This document shows, one piece after another, positions 1 to 5,408 of a stretch of DNA of 5,408 nt. Under the pieces are notes generated by a model, which was not told the origin of the DNA, made no database searches, and saw only the letters and a list, made by a program, of their open reading frames with translations. This DNA is from Desulfovibrionaceae bacterium UBA930 (GTDB lineage Bacteria; Desulfobacterota; Desulfovibrionia; Desulfovibrionales; Desulfovibrionaceae). Within the stretch, counting starts at the first letter, position 1, and every line of letters starts with the position of its first letter. Location: positions 6,380 to 11,787 of the forward strand of contig DBDO01000021.1 in the NCBI GenBank assembly GCA_002293605.1, given 5' to 3'. The translations under genes were made by a program, and so were the position numbers.

Positions 1-112
1 GAAATAACTACGCGTTTCCCAAAATCTCATTAATCAGTGCTTCCCTAGGTACTGCCCAAGGCTCTGAAAAAATCGCAAGGCACGCATAGCACGCCTCAAG
101 GAGATTCAAACC
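1..112. other. Non-coding leader upstream of fliF
   Basis: No convincing coding sequence is visible. On the plus strand frame 1 stops at 31-33 and frame 3 at 87-89, and the short frame-3 peptide does not resemble the C-terminus of FliE, the usual upstream neighbour of FliF. I looked for a sigma54-type -24/-12 pair (GG-N10-GC) and a sigma28-type flagellar promoter and found neither in good form. The promoter may lie before the window, or the stretch may be an intra-operon spacer. Confidence 0.5.
98..103 (+). promoter_or_regulatory. Ribosome binding site of fliF
   Basis: AAGGAG lies 9 nt before the ATG at 113. This is a strong Shine-Dalgarno match and fixes the fliF start. Confidence 0.8.
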
Positions 113-1744
113 ATGTCCGCCATTCTCGCCAACGTCAGCGCCCGCGTCCGCACCTTCTGGGGCGGCATCAGCATGACCCAGCGCATGTTCATCGGCATTC
201 TCGCGGTTCTGACCATCGCCATGTTCATCGGCCTGATGGTCTGGATCAACAAGCCCGAATACGGCACGCTTTACGCTAACCTCACGCCGGAAGACGCGGC
301 CAGGGTCGTCAAATCCCTGGAGGCCCAGCAGGTTCCCTACTCGCTGGAGCAAAACGGGGCCGCCATTACCGTGCCCCAGGACAGGGTGCACGCCCTGCGC
401 ATCACTATGGCTGGGGACAAGATTCTGACCGGGCAGGGCGTAGGCTTTGAAATCTTTGACGAAAACCAGATGGGCAAGACCGATTTCGTGCAAAAGCTGA
501 CCTACCGCCGCGCCCTGGAAGGGGAACTGGCCCGCACCATCAGCGAATTTCCCGGCGTTGAAAGCGCCCGCGTGCATCTGGTCGTTCCCAACCGCAGCCT
601 TTTCATCGAAGAGCAGCAAAAACCTTCCGCCTCGGTGCTGCTCAAGCTTTCCGGCACCAAGAAGCTTGAGCCGAAAGACGTGGAAGCCGTAGTCAACCTG
701 GTGACCATGGCTGTGGAAGGCCTGGACAAGAGCAAAATCTCCATTGCCGATACCAACGGCAAGGTGCTGTATGAGCCGGAAGAAGAAGGCGCGCTGGGCG
801 GCCTGACCCGCACCCAGTTCGAACACAAAACCATGACCCAGTCCAACCTGGAGCGCCGCATTGAAGAAATGCTCATGCCCGTGGTGGGCGCGGGCCGGGT
901 AATCGCCAAGGTCAACGCGGACCTCGATTTCAGCCAGAAGACCATCCGCCGCGAAAGCTACGACCCGGAAAAGACCGTGGTGCGCTCTGAAATGCGCAGT
1001 GAAACCAGCACCCAGGGCCGGGCAGCCATTGAAGGCGGCGTGCCCGACCCCAACTTTCGCGGCGAAGGGCCTTCCGGCACCGCCTCCGATCAGAACGCCA
1101 CCAGCGAAAACCGCACTACCAACTACGAAATCAATAAGGAAGAAGAAAGCGTTGTCGCTTCCGTGGGCGCTGTGGACCGTCTGACCATCGCGGTCATTGT
1201 GGACGGCATCTATGAAAAGAACGCCGAAGGTGAATCCGTCTTCAAGGCCCGCAGTGATGAAGAACTGCGCCGCATCCGCCAGCTTGTCGCCAATGCTGTG
1301 GGCTTCAACTCCGCACGCGGTGACACCATAGAAGTGAGCAGCATCGCCTTTGGCAGCGTGGACATCGCCGCGCCGGAAAGCGCCTTAAGCGTCCTGGCCG
1401 ATTACGGACTGCGCTTTGGCAAGCCCATGCTCAACGCCTTTTTGGCCTTCCTCTTTCTGGTCATGGTGGTCCGCCCGGTGGTCATGTCCCTTATCCGCCC
1501 GAAGGTGGAAGGCAAAATGATCGAAGGCCTGGAAGGCCTGCCCGCCCCGGATGAGCGCCTGGCCCTGGTGGACGATGACGACGATGCCGTGGCCGCCACC
1601 GCCATGCTGGAAAAGATCGAAGATATCAAGGCCCATGCCCTGCACCTGAGCGAACAAAATATCGATCAGGCCCTCGGCATCATCAAAAGCTGGCTCAAGG
1701 ACAGCCCCAAGCAGGGTGTGCAAGTTCCGGCCAGAGCGGCCTAG
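113..1744 (+). CDS. fliF: Flagellar MS-ring protein FliF
   Basis: FliF forms the membrane-embedded MS ring of the flagellar basal body, which houses the export gate and carries the FliG switch ring on its cytoplasmic side. The 543-residue length is usual for the family. A first membrane segment lies at about residues 25-45. The YscJ/FliF ring-building region follows, with the conserved GFEIFD at 111-116 and VHLVVP near 153-158. A second periplasmic region runs to about 430 and includes a polar Ser/Thr/Asn-rich stretch near 300-340. The second membrane segment is at about 439-461. The cytoplasmic tail has an acidic DDDDD run near 487-491 and ends with an amphipathic helix at about 506-531 that matches the position of the FliG-binding segment, so the protein looks complete. 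The start is supported by AAGGAG at 98-103. fliG would normally follow directly, but here the gene ends inside a long palindrome and faces purU. Confidence 0.96.
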   Translation: MSAILANVSARVRTFWGGISMTQRMFIGILAVLTIAMFIGLMVWINKPEYGTLYANLTPEDAARVVKSLEAQQVPYSLEQNGAAITVPQDRVHALRITMAGDKILTGQGVGFEIFDENQMGKTDFVQKLTYRRALEGELARTISEFPGVESARVHLVVPNRSLFIEEQQKPSASVLLKLSGTKKLEPKDVEAVVNLVTMAVEGLDKSKISIADTNGKVLYEPEEEGALGGLTRTQFEHKTMTQSNLERRIEEMLMPVVGAGRVIAKVNADLDFSQKTIRRESYDPEKTVVRSEMRSETSTQGRAAIEGGVPDPNFRGEGPSGTASDQNATSENRTTNYEINKEEESVVASVGAVDRLTIAVIVDGIYEKNAEGESVFKARSDEELRRIRQLVANAVGFNSARGDTIEVSSIAFGSVDIAAPESALSVLADYGLRFGKPMLNAFLAFLFLVMVVRPVVMSLIRPKVEGKMIEGLEGLPAPDERLALVDDDDDAVAATAMLEKIEDIKAHALHLSEQNIDQALGIIKSWLKDSPKQGVQVPARAA

Positions 1745-1894
1745 GGTCTGCTAACACAAAGGCCCTTTTGCCCTCTGGCTGCGTCAAAAAGGCTTTTTAT
1801 TCCAGTCGAGTACCGTAAGAGTACACTCCTTCCATAAAAAGCCTTTTTTCCTTGCCAGAGAACAAGATTGCTCTTTGTGTTAACAGCCCCTAAG
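1740..1894. repeat. Long imperfect palindrome (REP/MITE-like) at fliF end
   Basis: The left arm (about 1740-1800) is the approximate reverse complement of the right arm (about 1834-1894), with a 33-nt spacer. By eye roughly three quarters of positions match. The best blocks are the tip (AAAAAGGCTTTTTAT at 1786-1800 against ATAAAAAGCCTTTTT from 1834), a CTCTGGC block, and an outer TAACACAAAG block. Both tip sequences are also locally palindromic. The spacer holds GAGTAC twice, at 1808-1813 and 1819-1824. The left arm includes the fliF stop codon (1742-1744). The transcript could form a large hairpin and so act as a bidirectional terminator between fliF and purU. Its length and internal divergence are more like a dispersed palindromic element than a simple terminator. 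No transposase gene or clear target-site duplication is visible. Confidence 0.7.
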
Positions 1895-1911
1895 AATTAT
1901 CTGCAAGGGAA

Positions 1912-1939
1912 AGGACGTGAGTCCTCGGGGGCAGTCCCC
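1912..1939 (-). terminator. Possible purU terminator hairpins
   Basis: Two small inverted repeats sit just past the purU stop. GGGG/CCCC (1928-1931 with 1936-1939) has a 4-nt loop. AGGAC/GTCCT (1912-1916 with 1921-1925) also has a 4-nt loop. Read on the minus strand, the second is followed by the moderately T-rich TTCCCTT. The stems are short and the U-tract is poor, so this is a weak terminator candidate; the larger palindrome beyond it may do the job instead. Confidence 0.35.
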
Positions 1940-2793
1940 TAACGCAGTATCACCGTCTTACTACCATTCAGCAGCACGCGGCGCTCGATATGGTTGCGCA
2001 CCGCGCGCGCCAGCACCACGCTCTCCACATCGCGCCCCAGGGCCACAAAATCTTCCGGCGTATGGGCGTGATCCACGCGCTCAACGCCCTGTTCGATAAT
2101 CGGCCCCTCATCCAGATTGGCGGTCACATAGTGGGCGGTTGCGCCGATAAGCTTGACCCCGCGCGCATGCGCCTTATGATATGGTTGGGCCCCCTTGAAA
2201 CTGGGCAGGAAGGAGTGGTGAATGTTGATGCAGCGCCCGGCCAGGCGCTCGCAGAGTTCGGGCGAAAGCACCTGCATATAGCGGGCCAGCACCACCAGTT
2301 CGGCCTTGTCCCGCTCGATGATGTCCAGTACCGCCTGCTCCTGCTCTTTTTTGTTCTCGGGCCTCACCGGCAGATAGTGAAAGGGAATGCCGCGCCAGGC
2401 AGCCACATCCCGAAAGTCCTCATGGTTGGAAATAATACCGGTGATATCGGCCTGCAAAGCCCCGGTGCGATGGCGGTAAAGCAGATCGTTCAGGCAATGC
2501 CCGAAGCGGGAGACCATGATGATCATGCGGCATTTGGCCTTGGCCGGGTGAATGCCCCAGTGCATGGAAAAGCCTTCCGCCAGAGGAGCGAAGCCCTCGC
2601 GCAGCGCCTCTTCGCCCGGCGCGCCGCTTCCGGCGATGAAGTGCACGCGCATGAAGAAAAGGCCGGTTTCCCCATCGCCGAACTGGGCGCTGTCCTTGAT
2701 GTTGCAGGCCTGCCCGGAAAGAAATACACTGACCGCCGCCACAATGCCTACCCGATCCGGGCAGGAGAGAGTGAGAATATATTCACGTTGCAT
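1939..2793 (-). CDS. purU: Formyltetrahydrofolate deformylase PurU
   Basis: PurU hydrolyses 10-formyltetrahydrofolate to formate and tetrahydrofolate in the cytoplasm, balancing the one-carbon folate pool and supplying formate. The 284-residue length fits the family (about 280). An N-terminal ACT domain covers about residues 1-85 and opens with the typical CPDRVGIVA. A formyltransferase-fold domain follows from about residue 87 to the end. The Asn-His-Asp catalytic set shared with GAR transformylase is present: N190 and H192 in NIHHSFLPSF, and D228 in LDEGPII, with the expected 38-residue Asn-Asp spacing. The ACT domain plus the short length separate it from PurN and from methionyl-tRNA formyltransferase. 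In-frame upstream sequence soon hits a stop and offers no other ATG, so this start is well supported although no good Shine-Dalgarno is visible. It is divergent from queD, with 29 bp between the starts. Confidence 0.95.
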   Translation of the reverse strand: MQREYILTLSCPDRVGIVAAVSVFLSGQACNIKDSAQFGDGETGLFFMRVHFIAGSGAPGEEALREGFAPLAEGFSMHWGIHPAKAKCRMIIMVSRFGHCLNDLLYRHRTGALQADITGIISNHEDFRDVAAWRGIPFHYLPVRPENKKEQEQAVLDIIERDKAELVVLARYMQVLSPELCERLAGRCINIHHSFLPSFKGAQPYHKAHARGVKLIGATAHYVTANLDEGPIIEQGVERVDHAHTPEDFVALGRDVESVVLARAVRNHIERRVLLNGSKTVILR

Positions 2794-2812
2794 GCAGCGG
2801 CAATACAGCGAC

Positions 2813-2817
2813 AGGAG
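2813..2817 (+). promoter_or_regulatory. Ribosome binding site of queD
   Basis: AGGAG lies 5 nt before the ATG at 2823. It supports that start and lies inside the very short purU-queD divergent gap. Confidence 0.7.
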
Positions 2818-2822
2818 CTTTC

Positions 2823-3209
2823 ATGTCCAGCGCTTTTTGGCGGCTCGCCGTCCGTTCCGATTTTTCTGCGGCCCATGCCTTGCGCCACTACCAGGGCAAG
2901 TGCGAAAGCCCGCACGGCCATAATTTCACGGTGGAAGCGATAATCCAGGGTGATAGTTTAAGCCAGGACAGCGAACTGCTGCTCGATTTTTCCCTGATCA
3001 AGCAGGAGCTCAAGTCCGTGCTGGACGAACTGGATCATAAGGATCTCAACGCCACCCCGCCCTTTGACCGGATGAACCCTTCCTCGGAGAATCTTTCCCG
3101 CTATATTTTCAAGGCGCTTGCGCCGCGCATGCAGGCCTACGGCGTGCGTCTGTACAGCCTGACCGTGGGGGAAAAGGCGGCGCAAAGCGCGAGTTATTTT
3201 GAGGAATAG
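2823..3209 (+). CDS. queD: 6-carboxytetrahydropterin synthase (QueD/PTPS family)
   Basis: QueD converts 7,8-dihydroneopterin triphosphate to 6-carboxy-5,6,7,8-tetrahydropterin, an early step in making queuosine and other 7-deazaguanines. The protein has 128 residues, usual for the single-domain family. The zinc ligands H18, H31 and H33 are visible (FSAAH, then HGHN). The catalytic Cys is C27 in CESPHGHN. The Asp-His pair is D71-H72 in LDHKDLN, and a C-terminal Glu (E117) sits in an E-x7-Y pattern like that of QueD. PSSEN at 86-90 is the usual P(T/S)xEN motif. The CxxxHGH spacing fits QueD. A Glu directly after the Cys also creates ExxHGH, the pattern described for folate-pathway PTPS-III, so a second activity cannot be excluded. 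No queC, queE or queF gene lies in the window. The family call is very sure; the exact reaction is likely. Confidence 0.9.
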   Translation: MSSAFWRLAVRSDFSAAHALRHYQGKCESPHGHNFTVEAIIQGDSLSQDSELLLDFSLIKQELKSVLDELDHKDLNATPPFDRMNPSSENLSRYIFKALAPRMQAYGVRLYSLTVGEKAAQSASYFEE

Positions 3210-3229
3210 AGCGCGTCCCCTAATATTTC

Positions 3230-3258
3230 TTGCCACTTGTTCCTCCCCACGCTATTGT
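3230..3258 (+). promoter_or_regulatory. Candidate sigma70-type promoter for the receiver gene
   Basis: TTGCCA (3230-3235) matches the -35 consensus at five of six bases. It is separated by 17 bp from TATTGT (3253-3258), which matches the -10 consensus at four of six. It lies in the 132-bp gap between queD and the receiver gene and would give a leader of roughly 80 nt. This is prediction by pattern only. Confidence 0.4.
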
Positions 3259-3313
3259 CATTTCATGATCAGGCGGCTTGGTTCCATGCTCCCCTATCGT
3301 CTGGCGAGCGGGA

Positions 3314-3330
3314 CGCAAGGCCCCCTGCGC
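3314..3330 (+). promoter_or_regulatory. Small hairpin before the receiver-gene RBS
   Basis: CGCAAGG can pair with CCTGCG across a short C-rich loop, with one bulged A. It ends directly at the GGAGG ribosome binding site (3331-3335). Such a placement could affect translation initiation, but the stem is short and may be chance in GC-rich DNA. Confidence 0.25.
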
Positions 3331-3335
3331 GGAGG
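3331..3335 (+). promoter_or_regulatory. Ribosome binding site of the receiver gene
   Basis: GGAGG lies 6 nt before the ATG at 3342. It selects this start over the longer open frame that extends upstream to about 3237, whose extra residues do not look like receiver-domain sequence. Confidence 0.75.
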
Positions 3336-3341
3336 TTTGCA

Positions 3342-3713
3342 ATGAACACGAAGCTGCTTGTAGTGGACGATGAACTCCATATCCGCATGCTGTACCGGGA
3401 AGAATTGCAGGCGGAAGGCTATGTTGTGGCCACTTCCGACGGGCGTGAACCGATCATGGATGTCATCCAGCGTGAAACCCCCGATCTCATCCTGCTGGAC
3501 ATCAAGCTGGAGGGCAATCCGGTCACGGGCCTGGACCTTTTACAGACCATCCGGGCCGCGAACGCGGAACTGCCGGTTATTCTGAGTACCGCTTACGACA
3601 GCTTTCAACACGACCTCAAGTCGATCGCTGCGGATGCCTACAACGTAAAATCCGTAGACTTGACCGGACTGAAAGATACCATTAAGACCGTTCTGGCAAA
3701 AAGGGGGGCATAG
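3342..3713 (+). CDS. Stand-alone response regulator receiver protein (CheY-like)
   Basis: This 123-residue protein is a single receiver domain with no DNA-binding or enzymatic output domain. It probably passes a phosphorylation signal to a partner protein or acts as a phosphate relay. The acidic pocket is D9-D10 (VVDDE), the phospho-acceptor is D53 (LILLDIK), the switch Thr is T83 (ILSTAYD) and the conserved Lys is K103. Two details are unusual. The loop after D53 (KLEGNPVTG) is about two residues longer than the common DIxMPxMDG form and lacks its Pro at that place. The Lys is followed by Ser rather than the common Pro. The acceptor set is intact, so it should be phosphorylatable. No histidine kinase gene is present in the window, so the partner and pathway are unknown. 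fliF nearby might suggest motility, but it is 1.6 kb away with unrelated genes between. Confidence 0.92.
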   Translation: MNTKLLVVDDELHIRMLYREELQAEGYVVATSDGREPIMDVIQRETPDLILLDIKLEGNPVTGLDLLQTIRAANAELPVILSTAYDSFQHDLKSIAADAYNVKSVDLTGLKDTIKTVLAKRGA

Positions 3714-3742
3714 CTCCCTCACAGCCCTGCACGCTGGTGGCC

Positions 3743-3768
3743 ACGCAAGGGAGTATTCCGCCTTGCGT
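3743..3768 (+). terminator. 8-bp perfect stem-loop after the receiver gene
   Basis: ACGCAAGG (3743-3750) and CCTTGCGT (3761-3768) are perfect reverse complements around a 10-nt loop, 30 nt after the receiver stop codon. There is no T-run after it (CACTCTTG follows), so it is not a canonical intrinsic terminator. It may attenuate transcription, mark an RNA processing site, or be an operator for the downstream gene. Confidence 0.35.
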
Positions 3769-3821
3769 CACTCTTGAGCCCGCACGCGGCCATGCCCCGC
3801 AATACGACCGGAAAAAGCACG

Positions 3822-4511
3822 ATGCTACCGCAACATTTCGATATAGCCGAAGCTCTCTACTCCATCGGGCTGGCAATTGTGCCAGCCCTTTTCGGCATTA
3901 TCTGCCATGAGATAGCGCACGGCTGGGCCGCCAATCTCATGGGCGACCCCACGGCCAAGACCCTTGGCCGCCTGAGCTTCAACCCTATACCGCATATCGA
4001 CCCTATGGGGCTCGGCATGTTCGTGTTCACCTCCATCTTTACCCGGCCCTTTGTCATCGGCTGGGCCAAACCCGTGCCGGTTTCACCGCGCTATTTTAAA
4101 AATCCGCGCCTGGGCATGATGATCGTGTCCGCAGCCGGCCCCCTGACCAATTTCCTCGTGGCCCTGCTGTTCGCCCTGATCGTCAAGCTGACCGTCAACC
4201 TGGGCATAGCGGGCATAGGCTTGGACTCATCGGTGCTGGCCTTTATTCAAAAATCAGCCCTGTACGGGGTGGGCATCAACTGCGCTTTGGCCTGGTTCAA
4301 CCTTATTCCTGTCCCTCCCCTGGACGGCAGCCATATTGTCGAAGGCCTGCTGCCGCTCCCTCTGGCCAGGGCCTATGCCTCTGTCGGGCGCTACGGCATG
4401 CTCATCATTATCCTGCTGATCGGCTTTGGCGCTATCAACATGGTGCTGCTGCCCCTGCTCAGGGCCAGCGCCAGCGCCATATTCGCCCTGGTCGGCCTTT
4501 CCCTGTCCTGA
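3822..4511 (+). CDS. Site-2 protease-like membrane metalloprotease (M50 family)
   Basis: This is a 229-residue polytopic inner-membrane protein of the M50 zinc peptidase family, whose members cut substrates within the membrane. The zinc site is HEIAH at residues 29-33, embedded in a hydrophobic segment. The third ligand is D168 in NLIPVPPLDGSH (160-171). GWAKPVPV at 80-87 and the AAGPLTN segment at 104-110 are typical of the compact S2P-like subgroup. Hydrophobic stretches lie at about 13-30, 62-80, 97-125, 147-163 and 190-225. There is no PDZ domain, so it is not an RseP-type protease, and its substrate is unknown. I chose the ATG at 3822, with weak GGAAAA 6 nt ahead. An ATG at 3792 and a TTG at 3774 are in frame but lack a clear ribosome binding site, and the extra residues do not look conserved. 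It lies 77 bp before trpS on the same strand. Confidence 0.92.
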   Translation: MLPQHFDIAEALYSIGLAIVPALFGIICHEIAHGWAANLMGDPTAKTLGRLSFNPIPHIDPMGLGMFVFTSIFTRPFVIGWAKPVPVSPRYFKNPRLGMMIVSAAGPLTNFLVALLFALIVKLTVNLGIAGIGLDSSVLAFIQKSALYGVGINCALAWFNLIPVPPLDGSHIVEGLLPLPLARAYASVGRYGMLIIILLIGFGAINMVLLPLLRASASAIFALVGLSLS

Positions 4512-4577
4512 TATGCGCCTCACCTTTCCCTAGCCCGCCGCGAAACAAGAGCAGCATGCCCAAGCATCTCTATTGAA

Positions 4578-4582
4578 AGAGG
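4578..4582 (+). promoter_or_regulatory. Ribosome binding site of trpS
   Basis: AGAGG lies 6 nt before a GTG at 4589. It decides this start over later in-frame ATG codons such as the one at 4664, which would begin too close to the ATP-binding motif. Confidence 0.6.
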
Positions 4583-4588
4583 TATATC

Positions 4589-5408
4589 GTGTCCCCAGAC
4601 GTGCATACAAACGCAAAGCCAAACACCCTGAACGAAAGCGCCGCAAAACGCGCGCTTTCCGGAATGCGCCCCACCGGGGCCCTGCACCTTGGTCATTACT
4701 TCGGGGTATTGAAAAATTGGGTCATCATGCAGGAAGAGATGGAAAGCTTCTTTTTCGTGGCCGACTGGCACGCCCTGACCAGCGAATATGAAAAACCGCA
4801 GATCATCAAGGAATTCGTACCCGAACTGGTCAAGGACTGGCTGGTGGCCGGGCTTGATCCGGAAAAATGCGTCATATTCCGGCAGTCACAGGTTACAGAG
4901 CATGCAGAGCTGCACCTTCTGCTCTCCATGCTTACCCCGGTGAGCTGGCTGGAACGCTGCCCCACTTACAAGGAGCAGTTGCAGCAGCTTTCGCACAAGG
5001 ATCTCGGCACCTACGGCTTTCTCGGCTATCCGGTGCTGCAAACGGCGGATATCGTCATGTACAGGCCGCGCTGGGTGCCTGTTGGCCAGGATCAGGTGCC
5101 GCACCTTGAGATGTCGCGGGAAATCTGTCGCCGTTTCAACCATCTGTACGGCGACTTTTTTCCCGAGCCGGAAGCGCGCCTCACCCCGCAGGCCAAATGC
5201 CCCGGTCTTGACGGGCGCAAAATGTCCAAAAGCTACAACAACGCCATCCAGTTGCGCGAAGGCATGGACAGCATCACGCCCAAAATCAGGGGCATGCTTA
5301 CGGATAAAGCCCGCCTGCGCCGCACGGACCCCGGCAATCCCGCTGACTGCAACCTCTTTCCCTACCACGAGCTTTTAACCGACAAAAGCCTTCAGGACGA
5401 AATCCGCG
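4589..5408 (+). CDS. trpS: Tryptophanyl-tRNA synthetase, 3' end outside window
   Basis: TrpS charges tRNA(Trp) with tryptophan using ATP and is an essential class I aminoacyl-tRNA synthetase in the cytoplasm. The frame stays open from GTG 4589 to the window edge, giving 273 complete codons. The class I signature of the HIGH type is HLGH at residues 33-36 within SGMRPTGALHLGHYFG. KMSKS is at residues 211-215. Typical TrpRS segments between them include FFFVADWHALT (about 53-63), LGYPVLQTADI and VPVGQDQVPH. About 60 or more C-terminal residues are missing because the window ends, not because the gene is broken. The start is GTG with AGAGG 6 nt upstream. The first about 20 residues are polar and look like a short non-conserved extension before the Rossmann core. 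The gene follows the M50 protease gene after 77 bp on the same strand and may be co-transcribed with it. Confidence 0.96.
   Translation, partial: MSPDVHTNAKPNTLNESAAKRALSGMRPTGALHLGHYFGVLKNWVIMQEEMESFFFVADWHALTSEYEKPQIIKEFVPELVKDWLVAGLDPEKCVIFRQSQVTEHAELHLLLSMLTPVSWLERCPTYKEQLQQLSHKDLGTYGFLGYPVLQTADIVMYRPRWVPVGQDQVPHLEMSREICRRFNHLYGDFFPEPEARLTPQAKCPGLDGRKMSKSYNNAIQLREGMDSITPKIRGMLTDKARLRRTDPGNPADCNLFPYHELLTDKSLQDEIR

Noticed and set aside
1..112. End of a fliE gene or a sigma54 flagellar promoter before fliF
   Set aside because: No frame gives a FliE-like C-terminus, and no GG-N10-GC pair fits the sigma54 pattern.
8..826. Long open frame (272 codons) on the minus strand inside fliF
   Set aside because: It is fully antisense to a clear FliF coding sequence, its translation is low-complexity and resembles no family I know, and GC-rich codon use readily creates such frames.
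1740..1894. Insertion sequence or CRISPR repeat
   Set aside because: There is no transposase coding capacity and no regularly spaced repeat series. It is a single large palindrome.
2300..2793. PurU as a possible PurN or methionyl-tRNA formyltransferase
   Set aside because: The N-terminal ACT domain and total length of 284 residues fit PurU and not the other two families.
1990..2943. Long open frame (317 codons) on the plus strand over purU
   Set aside because: It is antisense to the well-supported PurU, including its catalytic residues, and also runs into queD in a different frame. It shows no recognisable domain and no ribosome binding site.
3237..3341. Upstream extension of the receiver gene
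   Set aside because: The extra about 35 residues do not fit a receiver domain, while ATG 3342 has a good GGAGG at the right distance and starts directly with the first beta strand.
4573..4791. Short basic open frame at the start of trpS
   Set aside because: It is in another frame from trpS, which is identified by HLGH, KMSKS and continuous similarity from 4589.

Overview
The window looks like a core chromosomal segment from a Gram-negative, flagellated bacterium of moderately high GC. The protein sequences and the pairing of a site-2-protease-like gene with trpS suggest a Desulfovibrio-type organism (Desulfovibrionaceae). That assignment is from recognition only; no database search was possible.

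Layout from left to right: (1) 1-112, non-coding leader of fliF. (2) 113-1744 (+), fliF, the complete flagellar MS-ring protein. (3) 1745-1938, a convergent intergenic region dominated by a long imperfect palindrome (about 1740-1894) that covers the fliF stop codon, followed by two small hairpins just past the purU stop. (4) 1939-2793 (-), purU, formyltetrahydrofolate deformylase. (5) 2823-3209 (+), a QueD-type 6-carboxytetrahydropterin synthase, divergent from purU with only 29 bp between the start codons. (6) 3342-3713 (+), a stand-alone CheY-like receiver protein preceded by a plausible sigma70-type promoter. (7) 3822-4509/4511 (+), a membrane-embedded M50 (site-2 protease-like) metalloprotease. 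(8) 4589 to the window end (+), trpS, tryptophanyl-tRNA synthetase, cut by the window edge after about 273 residues.

The genes do not form one pathway. fliF belongs to the flagellar basal body but is not followed by its usual partner fliG. PurU and QueD both handle pterin-derived molecules (folate one-carbon units; the queuosine precursor), but they are on opposite strands. The receiver, M50 protease and trpS are co-oriented with gaps of 108 and 77 bp and could be partly co-transcribed.

I see no obvious new multi-gene system, phage, IS, CRISPR or defence locus. The least explained element is the long palindrome at the fliF end, which looks like a dispersed palindromic repeat or MITE-like element and coincides with the break in the usual fliF-fliG order.
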